Positions 1 to 6,713 of a DNA stretch of 64,000 nt are shown here, piece by piece. This stretch comes from Planobispora longispora (GTDB taxonomy: Bacteria > Actinomycetota > Actinomycetes > Streptosporangiales > Streptosporangiaceae), in assembly GCF_016863135.1 (NCBI RefSeq), contig NZ_BOOH01000037.1:1-64000 (forward strand), read 5' to 3'. How positions within the stretch are numbered: position 1 is the stretch's first letter; every line of letters begins with the position of its first letter. The notes beneath the pieces were generated by a model. That model was not told where the DNA came from. It did no database searches and worked only from the letters and a program-made list of their open reading frames with translations. A program made the position numbers and the translations under genes.

Positions 1-313
1 TGCAGCGGTTTCCCGGCGTACCCGTACCCGGTGAAGCAGCCCGGGTCGATGCGGCGGGGCGGCCGGCCAGTTGCCGCACCGTCGGCGGGGCGGCGTCATC
101 GAGGTCGTCGACGGCGGCCAGGGCGGCGGCGGTGACGTCGTCGGCGCGCATGCCGTACTTGTGCAACAGCGTGGCCAGGACCACCCGGGCGATGTCGCGG
201 GTCGTGGTGTCGGTGCCGGGGGCCTGGAGCAGGCATCGCCGGCGCCGCAGGACCGGTTCGATCACCGGCCGCCGGACCTCGGCGCGGGTTCCGCGAAGTC
301 GCGTGTCCGCCAT
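1..313 (-). CDS. Partial hypothetical protein, runs off the left edge
   Basis: An open frame on the minus strand starts with ATG at 313 and runs off the window start, giving about 104 codons. The product begins MADTRLRGTR and has a central part (TRDIARVVLATLLHKYGM) that reads like a normal helical protein. I do not recognise the family. Near the edge, at about 1-60, another minus frame reads more protein-like (IDPGCFTGYGYAGKPL), so a frameshift or remnant is possible. It diverges from the first cysteine-rich peptide gene, with about 106 bases between their starts. Whether it belongs to the peptide locus cannot be decided from this window. Confidence 0.35.
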   Translation of the reverse strand, partial: MADTRLRGTRAEVRRPVIEPVLRRRRCLLQAPGTDTTTRDIARVVLATLLHKYGMRADDVTAAALAAVDDLDDAAPPTVRQLAGRPAASTRAASPGTGTPGNRC

Positions 314-332
314 CCACCGGAACGGCGATATT

Positions 333-383
333 TCATGCATATATCAGCATGTATCCGCCCTATCGACCACTTCCCTACCGTCG
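333..383 (+). promoter_or_regulatory. Promoter region of peptide gene 1 with shared motif
   Basis: CTATCG at 360-365 and CTACCGTCG at 375-383 are separated by nine bases. The same two elements with the same nine-base gap occur upstream of peptide gene 2. Just upstream is an imperfect AT-rich inverted repeat, CATGC at 334-338 and GCATG at 347-351. The motif ends 36 bases before the ATG at 420. The SARP encoded at 4471-6285 is the obvious candidate activator, but this is inference. Confidence 0.55.
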
Positions 384-419
384 AAGTAAATCAGTACGCG
401 ATCGAAGGTGGAGACGCGC

Positions 420-590
420 ATGAACGCATTCATCGGCCGCGCCGCAGACCTGATGCTGGGACTGCTGGCGCCGAGGGCCACCGCAGAGGCAGCGGTCATC
501 ATCGGCTGTTGTGACTTCTGTCTGTGCCGGGTCAAGTCCGAAACCACCGGCCAGACCTGGTGTGCCAGGTGCTCCTGCACGAGGTGCTGA
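420..590 (+). CDS. Cysteine-rich precursor peptide 1 (putative RiPP/bacteriocin)
   Basis: This 56-residue peptide begins MNAFIGRAADLMLGLLAP and ends WCARCSCTRC. The first 28 residues are cysteine-free and leader-like. The last 28 hold eight cysteines as CC-x2-C-x-C, then after 11 residues C-x2-C-x-C-x2-C. A GGTGGAG ribosome site sits about seven bases before the ATG at 420; an upstream in-frame GTG at 408 overlaps that site and was rejected. A paralogue with the same layout lies at 1367-1540. Context (MauE-like and TlpA-like redox proteins, ABC exporter, S26 signal peptidase, SARP) points to an exported, disulfide-bonded peptide. An A-x-A pattern (residues 22-24, AEA) could be the leader cleavage site. 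A metal-binding role for the cysteines is the main alternative. I do not recognise a named family. Confidence 0.7.
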   Translation: MNAFIGRAADLMLGLLAPRATAEAAVIIGCCDFCLCRVKSETTGQTWCARCSCTRC

Positions 591-654
591 CCCGCAGACG
601 CTGACCGCCGGCCACGCGTGACGCGAAGCGAAGATGGAGGCCGCGGCAGCGGTG

Positions 655-694
655 CGACCCGGGCGAGGATCTCCCCGCCCGGGTCGTTCCTGTT
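655..694. terminator. Terminator between peptide 1 and the MauE-like gene
   Basis: An 11-bp stem, CGACCCGGGCG at 655-665 and CGCCCGGGTCG at 676-686, is followed by a T-rich stretch (TTCCTGTT). It lies between two convergent genes and could serve both. Confidence 0.7.
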
Positions 695-715
695 ACGTGG
701 TCTTGCTGCGTCCCG

Positions 716-1276
716 TCACGTGGCCGGGTCGGGTGAGCCGGCCAGCAGGGCGGCCAAGTCATCGAAGCGGACCGCCAGCAGGCCCACGATCATGCCCGAG
801 GCGGCCGCGACCGAGACACCGGCAAGATTCCCGCTGACCGGCTCCAGCACCTCGACCACGCTGCCGGCCACAGCCACGCCGAGCAGCAGCACGTTCCGCA
901 CCACATGGCGCGGACCCAGGGGCATCGGCGAGGTGCCGAAACAACGGCAGGGCGTCCGGTCCCGGCGGCGCAGTGACGCCACAACGGCGATCGTGAACGC
1001 GCCCAGCACCCCCGCCGCCCCCATGAAGGCGCACAGTGCGACGGCCCCGAGCGCCGGCCACCAGGGACGGAGCAGGCCGGTGACCAGCCCGGCCGCCACC
1101 ACGGCCTCGGCCGTCACCACCGTCGCAGCCAGCGGGCCGCGCAGCCGTGCCGGGAACAGGCTCAGCGGTCCTGCGGATACGGCGAAGGCCCGGAACTCCT
1201 CCCGGCCGGCCTTACTCGCCAGTGACGCCCCGAAGACCACGCTCAGCGCCATGGCGCATCCCAGTGATACGTACAT
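716..1276 (-). CDS. MauE/DoxX-like redox membrane protein
   Basis: This 186-residue protein has about four hydrophobic segments (roughly residues 3-20, 48-68, 74-102 and 122-170). A CRCFG motif at residues 110-114 puts a cysteine pair (C110, C112) next to a membrane segment. This layout is typical of MauE-type proteins, which work with thioredoxin-like MauD/TlpA partners in disulfide formation outside the membrane; that is family knowledge. The start ATG at 1276 has a strong GGGGGAAGGG site. It lies downstream of peptide 2 on the same strand, separated by a hairpin, so the two are probably co-transcribed with the precursor in excess. The likely job is electron transfer to the TlpA-like protein at 1685-2227 during oxidative folding of the peptides. 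Confidence 0.75.
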   Translation of the reverse strand: MYVSLGCAMALSVVFGASLASKAGREEFRAFAVSAGPLSLFPARLRGPLAATVVTAEAVVAAGLVTGLLRPWWPALGAVALCAFMGAAGVLGAFTIAVVASLRRRDRTPCRCFGTSPMPLGPRHVVRNVLLLGVAVAGSVVEVLEPVSGNLAGVSVAAASGMIVGLLAVRFDDLAALLAGSPDPAT

Positions 1277-1299
1277 CGTCAGACCCTTCCCCCACCAGT

Positions 1300-1332
1300 G
1301 GGCGGGCGGCGGGGTGAGGCCTCCGCCCGCCC
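1300..1332 (-). terminator. Hairpin between peptide 2 and the MauE-like gene (attenuator-like)
   Basis: GGGCGGGCGG at 1300-1309 pairs with CCGCCCGCCC at 1323-1332 around a 13-base loop. It lies after the peptide 2 stop and before the MauE-like gene and has no long U tract. Such a partial terminator would let the small precursor be made in excess over the downstream gene. Confidence 0.5.
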
Positions 1333-1366
1333 GTGACGGCTTATCCCGCGTGCTGGTGCGCGCCCG

Positions 1367-1540
1367 TCAGCACCGAGAGCACGAGCACTGGGCGCACCAC
1401 TTGTTGTTGGGATTGATCTCCGATTGGAAGTAGCAGACGCACCAGTCGCAACAGCCGATGAAGATGGCCGCCTCCGCCTTGAGCTTGGGCGCCAGCAGGC
1501 CGAGCATCAGATCACTGGCTCGGCCGAACAGTTGGTTCAT
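1367..1540 (-). CDS. Cysteine-rich precursor peptide 2 (putative RiPP/bacteriocin)
   Basis: This 57-residue peptide begins MNQLFGRASDLMLGLLAP and ends WCAQCSCSRC. It is about 60% identical to peptide 1. GRA-x-DLMLGLLAP, AEAA, IGCCD, SE, WCA and CSC-x-RC are shared, and all eight cysteines fall in the same pattern. The middle linker is one residue longer and more aromatic and asparagine-rich. ATG at 1540 follows a well-placed TGGAG; a longer frame back to 1636 was rejected because it crosses the shared promoter motif and has no ribosome site. Two related peptides may act as a two-component bacteriocin or be diversified cores of one system. It is first in an operon with the MauE-like gene. Confidence 0.7.
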   Translation of the reverse strand: MNQLFGRASDLMLGLLAPKLKAEAAIFIGCCDWCVCYFQSEINPNNKWCAQCSCSRC

Positions 1541-1577
1541 GGGATCTCCAGACTCGAATGCCGACTGATTCCGCCAG

Positions 1578-1601
1578 CGACGGTAGAGATCGGGCCGATA
1601 G
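1578..1601 (-). promoter_or_regulatory. Shared promoter motif upstream of peptide gene 2
   Basis: On the minus strand CTATCG (1601-1596) and CTACCGTCG (1586-1578) repeat the elements seen before peptide 1 with the same nine-base gap. The motif ends 37 bases before the ATG (36 for peptide 1). An AATCAGT string follows both motifs. Confidence 0.6.
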
Positions 1602-1684
1602 GACCGATACACGAGCACGTGTGCGGGAGTTATCACCCCGGCGGTTAGCGTCCGTTTCCTGCCAGAACGAAAAGGAGAGACACC

Positions 1685-2227
1685 GTGTCAGGTCTCGTCG
1701 TGCTCGTCGGCGCGTTGGCCCTGCTCAATCTGCTGCTCACCTTCGGCGTGATCAGGCGGCTGCGCGAACACACGGAGCTCCTCGCCGGGCGGGCGCCCGC
1801 CTCGTCCCCTGAGCCGCCGTCGCTTCCGGTGGGCCTGCGGGTATCCGCCTTCCGCGGCGCCACGACCGGCGGGGAGCCGCTCACACACGAGTCGTGGTCC
1901 GGGGACACACTCGTCGCCTTCATCAGCCCCGACTGCAGCCCCTGCCAGGAACGCATGCCCAGCCTGATCGAGACGGCCCGGCTGTGGCCAGGAGGGCGCC
2001 AGGCCACCATGGCCGTCGTCATCGCCGAGCCCGATGCGGCCGCCGAGTACGCCGAGTTGCTGTCCCCGGTGGCGAGGGTCGCGGTGGAGCCGCCGGGCGG
2101 GCCCATCGCGGCGGCGTTCGGAGTGGCGGCGTTTCCGTTGTTCGGGGTGGTAGACCGTTCGGGGCGGGTGCTTCGCTCCGCGCTGGAGCCGTCCACGCTG
2201 CTGCTCCAGGAGGTGGCGCAGGCATGA
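1685..2227 (+). CDS. TlpA/MauD-like membrane-anchored thioredoxin
   Basis: This 180-residue protein has an N-terminal membrane anchor (residues 3-22), a short linker, and a thioredoxin-like domain with active-site CSPC (C84, C87) after the strand TLVAFISPDC. FPLFGVVD at about residues 143-150 matches the cis-proline loop region of the fold. The domain should sit outside the membrane and act as a thiol-disulfide oxidoreductase; MauD/TlpA proteins pair with MauE/DsbD-type partners such as the protein at 716-1276. The GTG start has a clear AAAGGAGA site. Its stop overlaps the ABC transporter start (ATGA at 2224-2227), so these two and the S26 peptidase form one translationally coupled operon. 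Most likely it oxidises or shuffles cysteines of the two small peptides. Confidence 0.75.
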   Translation: MSGLVVLVGALALLNLLLTFGVIRRLREHTELLAGRAPASSPEPPSLPVGLRVSAFRGATTGGEPLTHESWSGDTLVAFISPDCSPCQERMPSLIETARLWPGGRQATMAVVIAEPDAAAEYAELLSPVARVAVEPPGGPIAAAFGVAAFPLFGVVDRSGRVLRSALEPSTLLLQEVAQA

Positions 2228-4050
2228 GGTTGCGGCGTCCCGCGGGGATCGCCGACGCCGTCGCCCTGGCCTGGCACGCCGGGCCGGGGACGCTGCTGGC
2301 GTACGTCGCCCTCACGGTGGTGGGCGGCGCCGTACCGGTCGTGGTCTCCTGGCTGACCAAACTGCTCCTGGATCACCTCGGCGCCGGCCACCCGGATCCG
2401 ACGATGCTCGCCGCGCTGGGCACCGGCCTGGCGCTCGCCGGGGCCGCCGTCGCCGTGCTGCCGCGCACCGTCGCCTACGTCACCGACGAGCTGCGGCGCT
2501 CGGCCTCGCTCGTGGCCGATGACCGCCTGTACGCAGCCGTCAACTCCTTCGTCGGACTCGGCCGCTTTGAGGACCCGACGTTCCTGGACCGCCTGCGCCT
2601 GGCCAAGCAGTCCGGCGGAGTGACGCCCGGCAGGGTGGTCGCCGCGCTGCTCGCGCTCGTCCGGGCCGGGATCGGCGTCGCCGGCTTCCTGGGGTCGCTC
2701 GTCGTCATCAGTCCGGTGATGGCCGTGGCGGTGCTGGCGGGGGCCGTCCCGGTCGCCGCCGCCGAGTTCCTGCTGGCGCGGCGGCGGGCCACGATGTTCT
2801 GGCGGATCGGGCCGTTGCAGCGGCGCGAGGTCTTCTTCGGCTCGCTGCTGGCCGGTGTCGACGCCGCCAAGGAGCTCCGGCTGTTCGGCATCGGGACGTA
2901 CCTGCGGGAGCGGATGCGGGCCGACACGCTGGCGGCCAACGCCGCCGAACGCCGTACCGCTCAGCGCGAGACTCTCATCCAGGGCGGCCTTGGCCTGCTG
3001 AGCGCGGTCGTCTCGGGAGCCGGCCTGGTCTGGGCCGTCCTGGAGGCCGGCGCGGGACGGATCTCGGCGGGCGACGTCACGATGTTCGTCGCCGCGGTTT
3101 CGGGCGTCGGGCTTGCGCTGGGGAGCCTGGTCACCGAAGCGGCGGGAGCGCACTACCAGCTGCTGATGTTCGCGCACTTCCGCGCCGTCGTCCACGCCGG
3201 GCCCGACCTCCCCGCACGGCCGCAGCCGCGTCCCCTGCCGCAGCTGCGCTCAGGGATCGAGCTGCGCGACGTGTGGTTCCGCTACTCGGCCGGCCATCCA
3301 TGGGTGTTGCGGGGCGTCGACCTGTTCATCCCCGGGGGCGCCGCGTTCGGGCTGGTCGGCGTGAACGGGGCGGGCAAGAGCACCCTTGCCAAGCTGCTGT
3401 GCCGGTTCTACGACCCCGATCGTGGCGTGATCCTCTGGGATGGTGTGGACATCCGCGACGTGGACCCCGCGGTGCTGCGCACCCGGATCAGCGCGGTCTT
3501 CCAGGATTTCATGACCTACGACCTGACCGCGGCCGAGAACATCGGGCTGGGCGACCTGCGCGGGCTACGCGATCGGCCGCGCATCGAGACCGCGGCACAC
3601 GAGGCGGGAGCCCATACCGTGCTGTCCGCGCTGCCGGACGGCTACGACACCCTGCTGTCCAGAGAGTTCTACAGCGAGGCGGACAAGGACGACGCCTCCA
3701 CCGGCGCCCACCTGTCGGGCGGCCAGGGGCAACGAGTCTCGATCGCCCGGGCCCTGTTCCGGAGTCACTGCGAGCTGATGATCCTGGACGAGCCCAGCTC
3801 GGGGCTCGACGCCGACGCCGAGCACGAGCTCCACCAGCGGCTGCGCCGGCACCGTTCCGGCCGTACGAGCGTGCTGGTGTCCCACCGGCTCGGCGCGCTG
3901 CGGGACGCGGACACCATCGCTGTGATCGATGGCGGACGTGTGACCGAGCGCGGCTCGCACGACGAGCTCGTCGCGCTCGGCGGCACGTACGCCCGGCTCT
4001 TCGCCCAGCAGGCCGAGGGCTATCGCCCCGGCGCGAGCGTGATGCCGTGA
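2224..4050 (+). CDS. ABC exporter, fused membrane and ATPase domains
   Basis: This 608-residue protein is an ABC half-transporter. The N-terminal membrane domain has about six segments within residues 1-320. The ATPase domain has Walker A GVNGAGKST (about 377-385), signature LSGGQGQRV (about 498-506) and Walker B LMILDEP (about 518-524), followed by the H-loop in VLVSHRLG. No N-terminal C39 peptidase domain is present, so leader removal must be done elsewhere, probably by the S26 peptidase just downstream. It overlaps the TlpA-like gene by four bases and the peptidase by four. In this context it most likely exports the cysteine-rich peptides; self-protection of the producer is a second possibility. 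Confidence 0.85.
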   Translation: MRLRRPAGIADAVALAWHAGPGTLLAYVALTVVGGAVPVVVSWLTKLLLDHLGAGHPDPTMLAALGTGLALAGAAVAVLPRTVAYVTDELRRSASLVADDRLYAAVNSFVGLGRFEDPTFLDRLRLAKQSGGVTPGRVVAALLALVRAGIGVAGFLGSLVVISPVMAVAVLAGAVPVAAAEFLLARRRATMFWRIGPLQRREVFFGSLLAGVDAAKELRLFGIGTYLRERMRADTLAANAAERRTAQRETLIQGGLGLLSAVVSGAGLVWAVLEAGAGRISAGDVTMFVAAVSGVGLALGSLVTEAAGAHYQLLMFAHFRAVVHAGPDLPARPQPRPLPQLRSGIELRDVWFRYSAGHPWVLRGVDLFIPGGAAFGLVGVNGAGKSTLAKLLCRFYDPDRGVILWDGVDIRDVDPAVLRTRISAVFQDFMTYDLTAAENIGLGDLRGLRDRPRIETAAHEAGAHTVLSALPDGYDTLLSREFYSEADKDDASTGAHLSGGQGQRVSIARALFRSHCELMILDEPSSGLDADAEHELHQRLRRHRSGRTSVLVSHRLGALRDADTIAVIDGGRVTERGSHDELVALGGTYARLFAQQAEGYRPGASVMP

Positions 4051-4505
4051 CCGGCTGGGTGCTGCCACTGCTGGTCGGCATGATCGCCCTCGGTGCGGCG
4101 TACGTCCGGCGCCGCCTCATCGCCGTGACCGTCGTCGGCACCAGCATGGCGCCGACCTTCACCGGAGGTGAACGCGTCCTCGTCCGGCGCACCGGCGTCC
4201 ACCGGCTGCGTCACGGCGACGTCGTCGTGGTCCGATGGACGCCGCCGACACCATCGCTGCAGGGCACGACGGGCGAGCTGGTGTTGATCAAGCGAGTGAC
4301 GGCCGTCGCCGGCGACCCGGTGCCGGCCGAGGTGGCCGAGGCCGCCGGCCGTCCGGCGGCCTCGGCGGTGCCCGCCGGCGCGTTCGTCCTGATCGGCGAC
4401 AACGTCGAACGCAGCGTCGACTCCCGAATCTGCGGCCTCTTCCACGCCCCCAACCTGCTCGGGATCATGGTCAGGCGACTGGGCGTGCCCGGTTCCCGCC
4501 GTTGA
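4047..4505 (+). CDS. S26 family signal peptidase
   Basis: This 152-residue protein has one N-terminal membrane segment (residues 4-20) followed by the S26 boxes. The catalytic serine is in GTSMAPT (S33) and the lysine in LIKRVTAVAGD (K82). Box E is GDN with SVDSR near residues 122-130. It is short compared with a housekeeping LepB, as is usual for dedicated S26 enzymes in peptide operons. The GTG start overlaps the ABC gene stop. Its position makes it the natural candidate for cutting the precursor leaders outside the membrane, for example near the conserved AEA. The 3' end overlaps the convergent SARP gene by 35 bases. Confidence 0.8.
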   Translation: MTGWVLPLLVGMIALGAAYVRRRLIAVTVVGTSMAPTFTGGERVLVRRTGVHRLRHGDVVVVRWTPPTPSLQGTTGELVLIKRVTAVAGDPVPAEVAEAAGRPAASAVPAGAFVLIGDNVERSVDSRICGLFHAPNLLGIMVRRLGVPGSRR

Positions 4506-6285
4506 GGTCCAGCTCGGCCAGGTGGGTCGCGACGTCGCGGGCGAGCAGCCGGGCGAGGTCGGCGAACAGGTAGCGGTCCGGCGGCTGGAAGCCCGCCAGC
4601 TCCATCTCGACCAGCCGGTCCAGGGCGCGGACGACCTCCCCGGCGCGCCCGCGCACCGCCCGCACGGCGTCCTGGACGCTGATCATGCCGGCCGGTAACG
4701 GCCCGAGTCGCCGGAACATCTCCGCCGCCAGCCGATCCACGCAACGCCCGCTGCCCGCCAGGCAGTCGTACGGCGATCTGAGGCTGGCGCGTAATGCCAG
4801 GCCGTCGGCTTCGAGCTCGTCGAGCCGCTGCCGCTCGTCACCGAGCCGGTCGGCCAGCTCGCGTACGGACCGGTCGGCGTGCGCCCTCAGGCGCGCGGCC
4901 GCGATCCGCAGCGCGAGCGGCAGCCGGCCGCACAGCCGGACCAGGTCGGCGGCCGCGTCCGGCTCCCGCCGCAATCGCGTGGGGCCGACGTGCAGCGACA
5001 ACAGCCGCAGGGATGCGGCGTGACTGAGCGGGCCGACACGCAGGTGCGCCGCACCGTCGAGGACACTGAGCATCGGGCAGCTCGTCACCAGAACGGTGCT
5101 GCCGGGCGACGCCGCCAAAAAGGGGCGGACCTGAGCGGTGCCGGCGGCGTTGTCCAGCATCACCAGCATGCGGCGATCGGCCAGCACCGACCGGTAGGCC
5201 AAGGGAGCGACGTCCGGATCGGCCACCTCGGCGCCGAGCCCGCGCAGCGCCTGGCACAGGACGTCCGCGCCGGGACCGGCCGCGCGTAGATCGACGTAGA
5301 GCTGGCCGTCGGGATAGTGGTCGGCGACGGCGTGGGCAGCGCTCACCGCCAGGCACGACTTGCCGCTGCCGGCGGGACCGTGCACGACGACGACGTCGCC
5401 GGGCGCGCCGAGGCGGCGGGTGAGGTCCGACAACTCCTCCTCGCGGCCGACGACCGCAGTGGCCGGGGGCAGCTGGCGCGGCAGGCAGACGGGCCCCGAA
5501 GCCGGTACGACCGTGCGGGGCGGGGCCAGATCTCGACGGAGGATCGCCTGGTGCAGCCGTTGCAGCCCCTCGTGCGGCTCGATACCCAGGTCCTCGGCCA
5601 GCGCGTCGCGGGCCTCCGCGTAGGCGTCGAGCGCACCGCAGACGTCATGCAGAGCGTAGAGGGCGCGCATCAGCAGCCCCCACGCGCGTTCGCGCAGCGG
5701 GTGCGCCGTGACCAGCGCGCGGAGCGGGTTGAGAGCGCGTGTCGGCTGGCCGAGCGCCAGCAACGCCTCGCAGCAGTCCTCCTCGGCCGACAAACGCAGC
5801 GCGTCGACCGTGACCTTGCGCGCGGCGATGACGGATCCGTGCGGTACGTCCTCGAGCATCTCTCCGCGCCAGAGGGCGAGCCCGGTTTCGAGCCGCCGAA
5901 GGGCCTCCTCCGCCCGCCCCTCCTCCAGCAGCACCCGGCCGGCTGCGGCCTCGGCCTCGAAGACGTCGAGGTCAAGCTCACCGTCTTCCACCCGCAGCCG
6001 GTAACCGAGCGGGCGGGCGACCAGCCGGTCCCGCTCCCGCGGTGGCAGGGCCGCGCGCAGGCGCCCGGCGTACGTCCGGAGGTTGGCCGCCGCCGAGCGG
6101 GGCGGCGCCGAACCCCACAACTCCTCGGTCATCTCGTGGAACGGGACGGCCCCATTCGGCCTCATGAGCAACAGCGAGGCGAGGGTGCGCTGCTTGGGCG
6201 GCCCGACCGCGAGCACACCGCCGTCCGCCCGTATGACGAGCACCCCCAGCACCCCGAACTCCAATGACGCAGCCGTCTTCGACAT
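4471..6285 (-). CDS. SARP/AfsR-type transcriptional activator with NB-ARC ATPase
   Basis: This 604-residue regulator has a winged-helix DNA-binding domain (about 10-100), a bacterial transcriptional activation domain (about 107-252, ending LGIEPHEGLQRLHQAILRRD) and an NB-ARC/AAA-type ATPase. The P-loop is GPAGSGKS at 303-310 and the Walker B-like strand is RMLVMLDNAAG. It lacks the long TPR tail of full AfsR. SARPs activate antibiotic and peptide clusters by binding direct repeats near promoters; this is family knowledge. It is convergent with the export operon and overlaps it by 35 bases. It is the probable activator of the two peptide promoters, which share a spaced motif. Confidence 0.85.
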   Translation of the reverse strand: MSKTAASLEFGVLGVLVIRADGGVLAVGPPKQRTLASLLLMRPNGAVPFHEMTEELWGSAPPRSAAANLRTYAGRLRAALPPRERDRLVARPLGYRLRVEDGELDLDVFEAEAAAGRVLLEEGRAEEALRRLETGLALWRGEMLEDVPHGSVIAARKVTVDALRLSAEEDCCEALLALGQPTRALNPLRALVTAHPLRERAWGLLMRALYALHDVCGALDAYAEARDALAEDLGIEPHEGLQRLHQAILRRDLAPPRTVVPASGPVCLPRQLPPATAVVGREEELSDLTRRLGAPGDVVVVHGPAGSGKSCLAVSAAHAVADHYPDGQLYVDLRAAGPGADVLCQALRGLGAEVADPDVAPLAYRSVLADRRMLVMLDNAAGTAQVRPFLAASPGSTVLVTSCPMLSVLDGAAHLRVGPLSHAASLRLLSLHVGPTRLRREPDAAADLVRLCGRLPLALRIAAARLRAHADRSVRELADRLGDERQRLDELEADGLALRASLRSPYDCLAGSGRCVDRLAAEMFRRLGPLPAGMISVQDAVRAVRGRAGEVVRALDRLVEMELAGFQPPDRYLFADLARLLARDVATHLAELDLNGGNRARPVA

Positions 6286-6420
6286 GATCCCCGTTCACCC
6301 CGTCGAGGGCCCCACCGCGGCCGCCCACGATCTCCACTCTGACCGCGCGCCAGGACAGCGACCAGGTCAGCAGCAGGACAATGACCGGACATTGTGCATC
6401 GGCCGGCGCGTCGAGCGTCT

Positions 6421-6612
6421 GTATCGCCAGGTGCAGTTCCACTCGCCGTGAAAGGCGTACCGCACCAGGGGCAAAGCGGCCAGGCCGACGGCGCCGACCT
6501 GGACTCCCGGCGGGTAGCAGCCGGTGTCCCGCTCGACATGCACGGGCAGCCCGCCGGAGGTGGTGGCCATGGTGGTGACGACCTGGTGGCTGGTCGGCGG
6601 ACGGCCTCGCCA
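6421..6612 (-). pseudogene. ISAzo13-type transposase C-terminal remnant
   Basis: A minus-strand frame reads WRGRPPTSHQVVTTMATT, then GLPVHVERDTGCYPPGV, then AALPLVRYAFHGEWN. From memory this matches the last part of ISAzo13-family transposases (WRGRPLTSHEV, LDTG-Y-P-GV, LPLTRH-FHGEWNY). Nothing upstream fits the rest of the enzyme, so it is truncated. It lies in the 428-base space between the SARP and the GlxA regulator, where I see no other gene. Confidence 0.6.
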
Positions 6613-6713
6613 TGCCGCTCTTGCAGGCCCGAGTGCGACAGCCGCCTGCTCCTCCGGCATCGGCGGTGATCAGCGGTGTCGGCCGGGACGGGACGCGATC
6701 TCCTCCGACATGA

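Noticed and set aside
420-590. Sactipeptide or lanthipeptide precursor
   Set aside because: No radical-SAM, LanB/C/M or YcaO-type enzyme is encoded nearby, and the cores contain few Ser/Thr suited to lanthionines.
1645-3195. Long minus-strand open frame across the TlpA and ABC genes
   Set aside because: Antisense shadow with arginine/glutamine-rich GC-bias composition and no domain.
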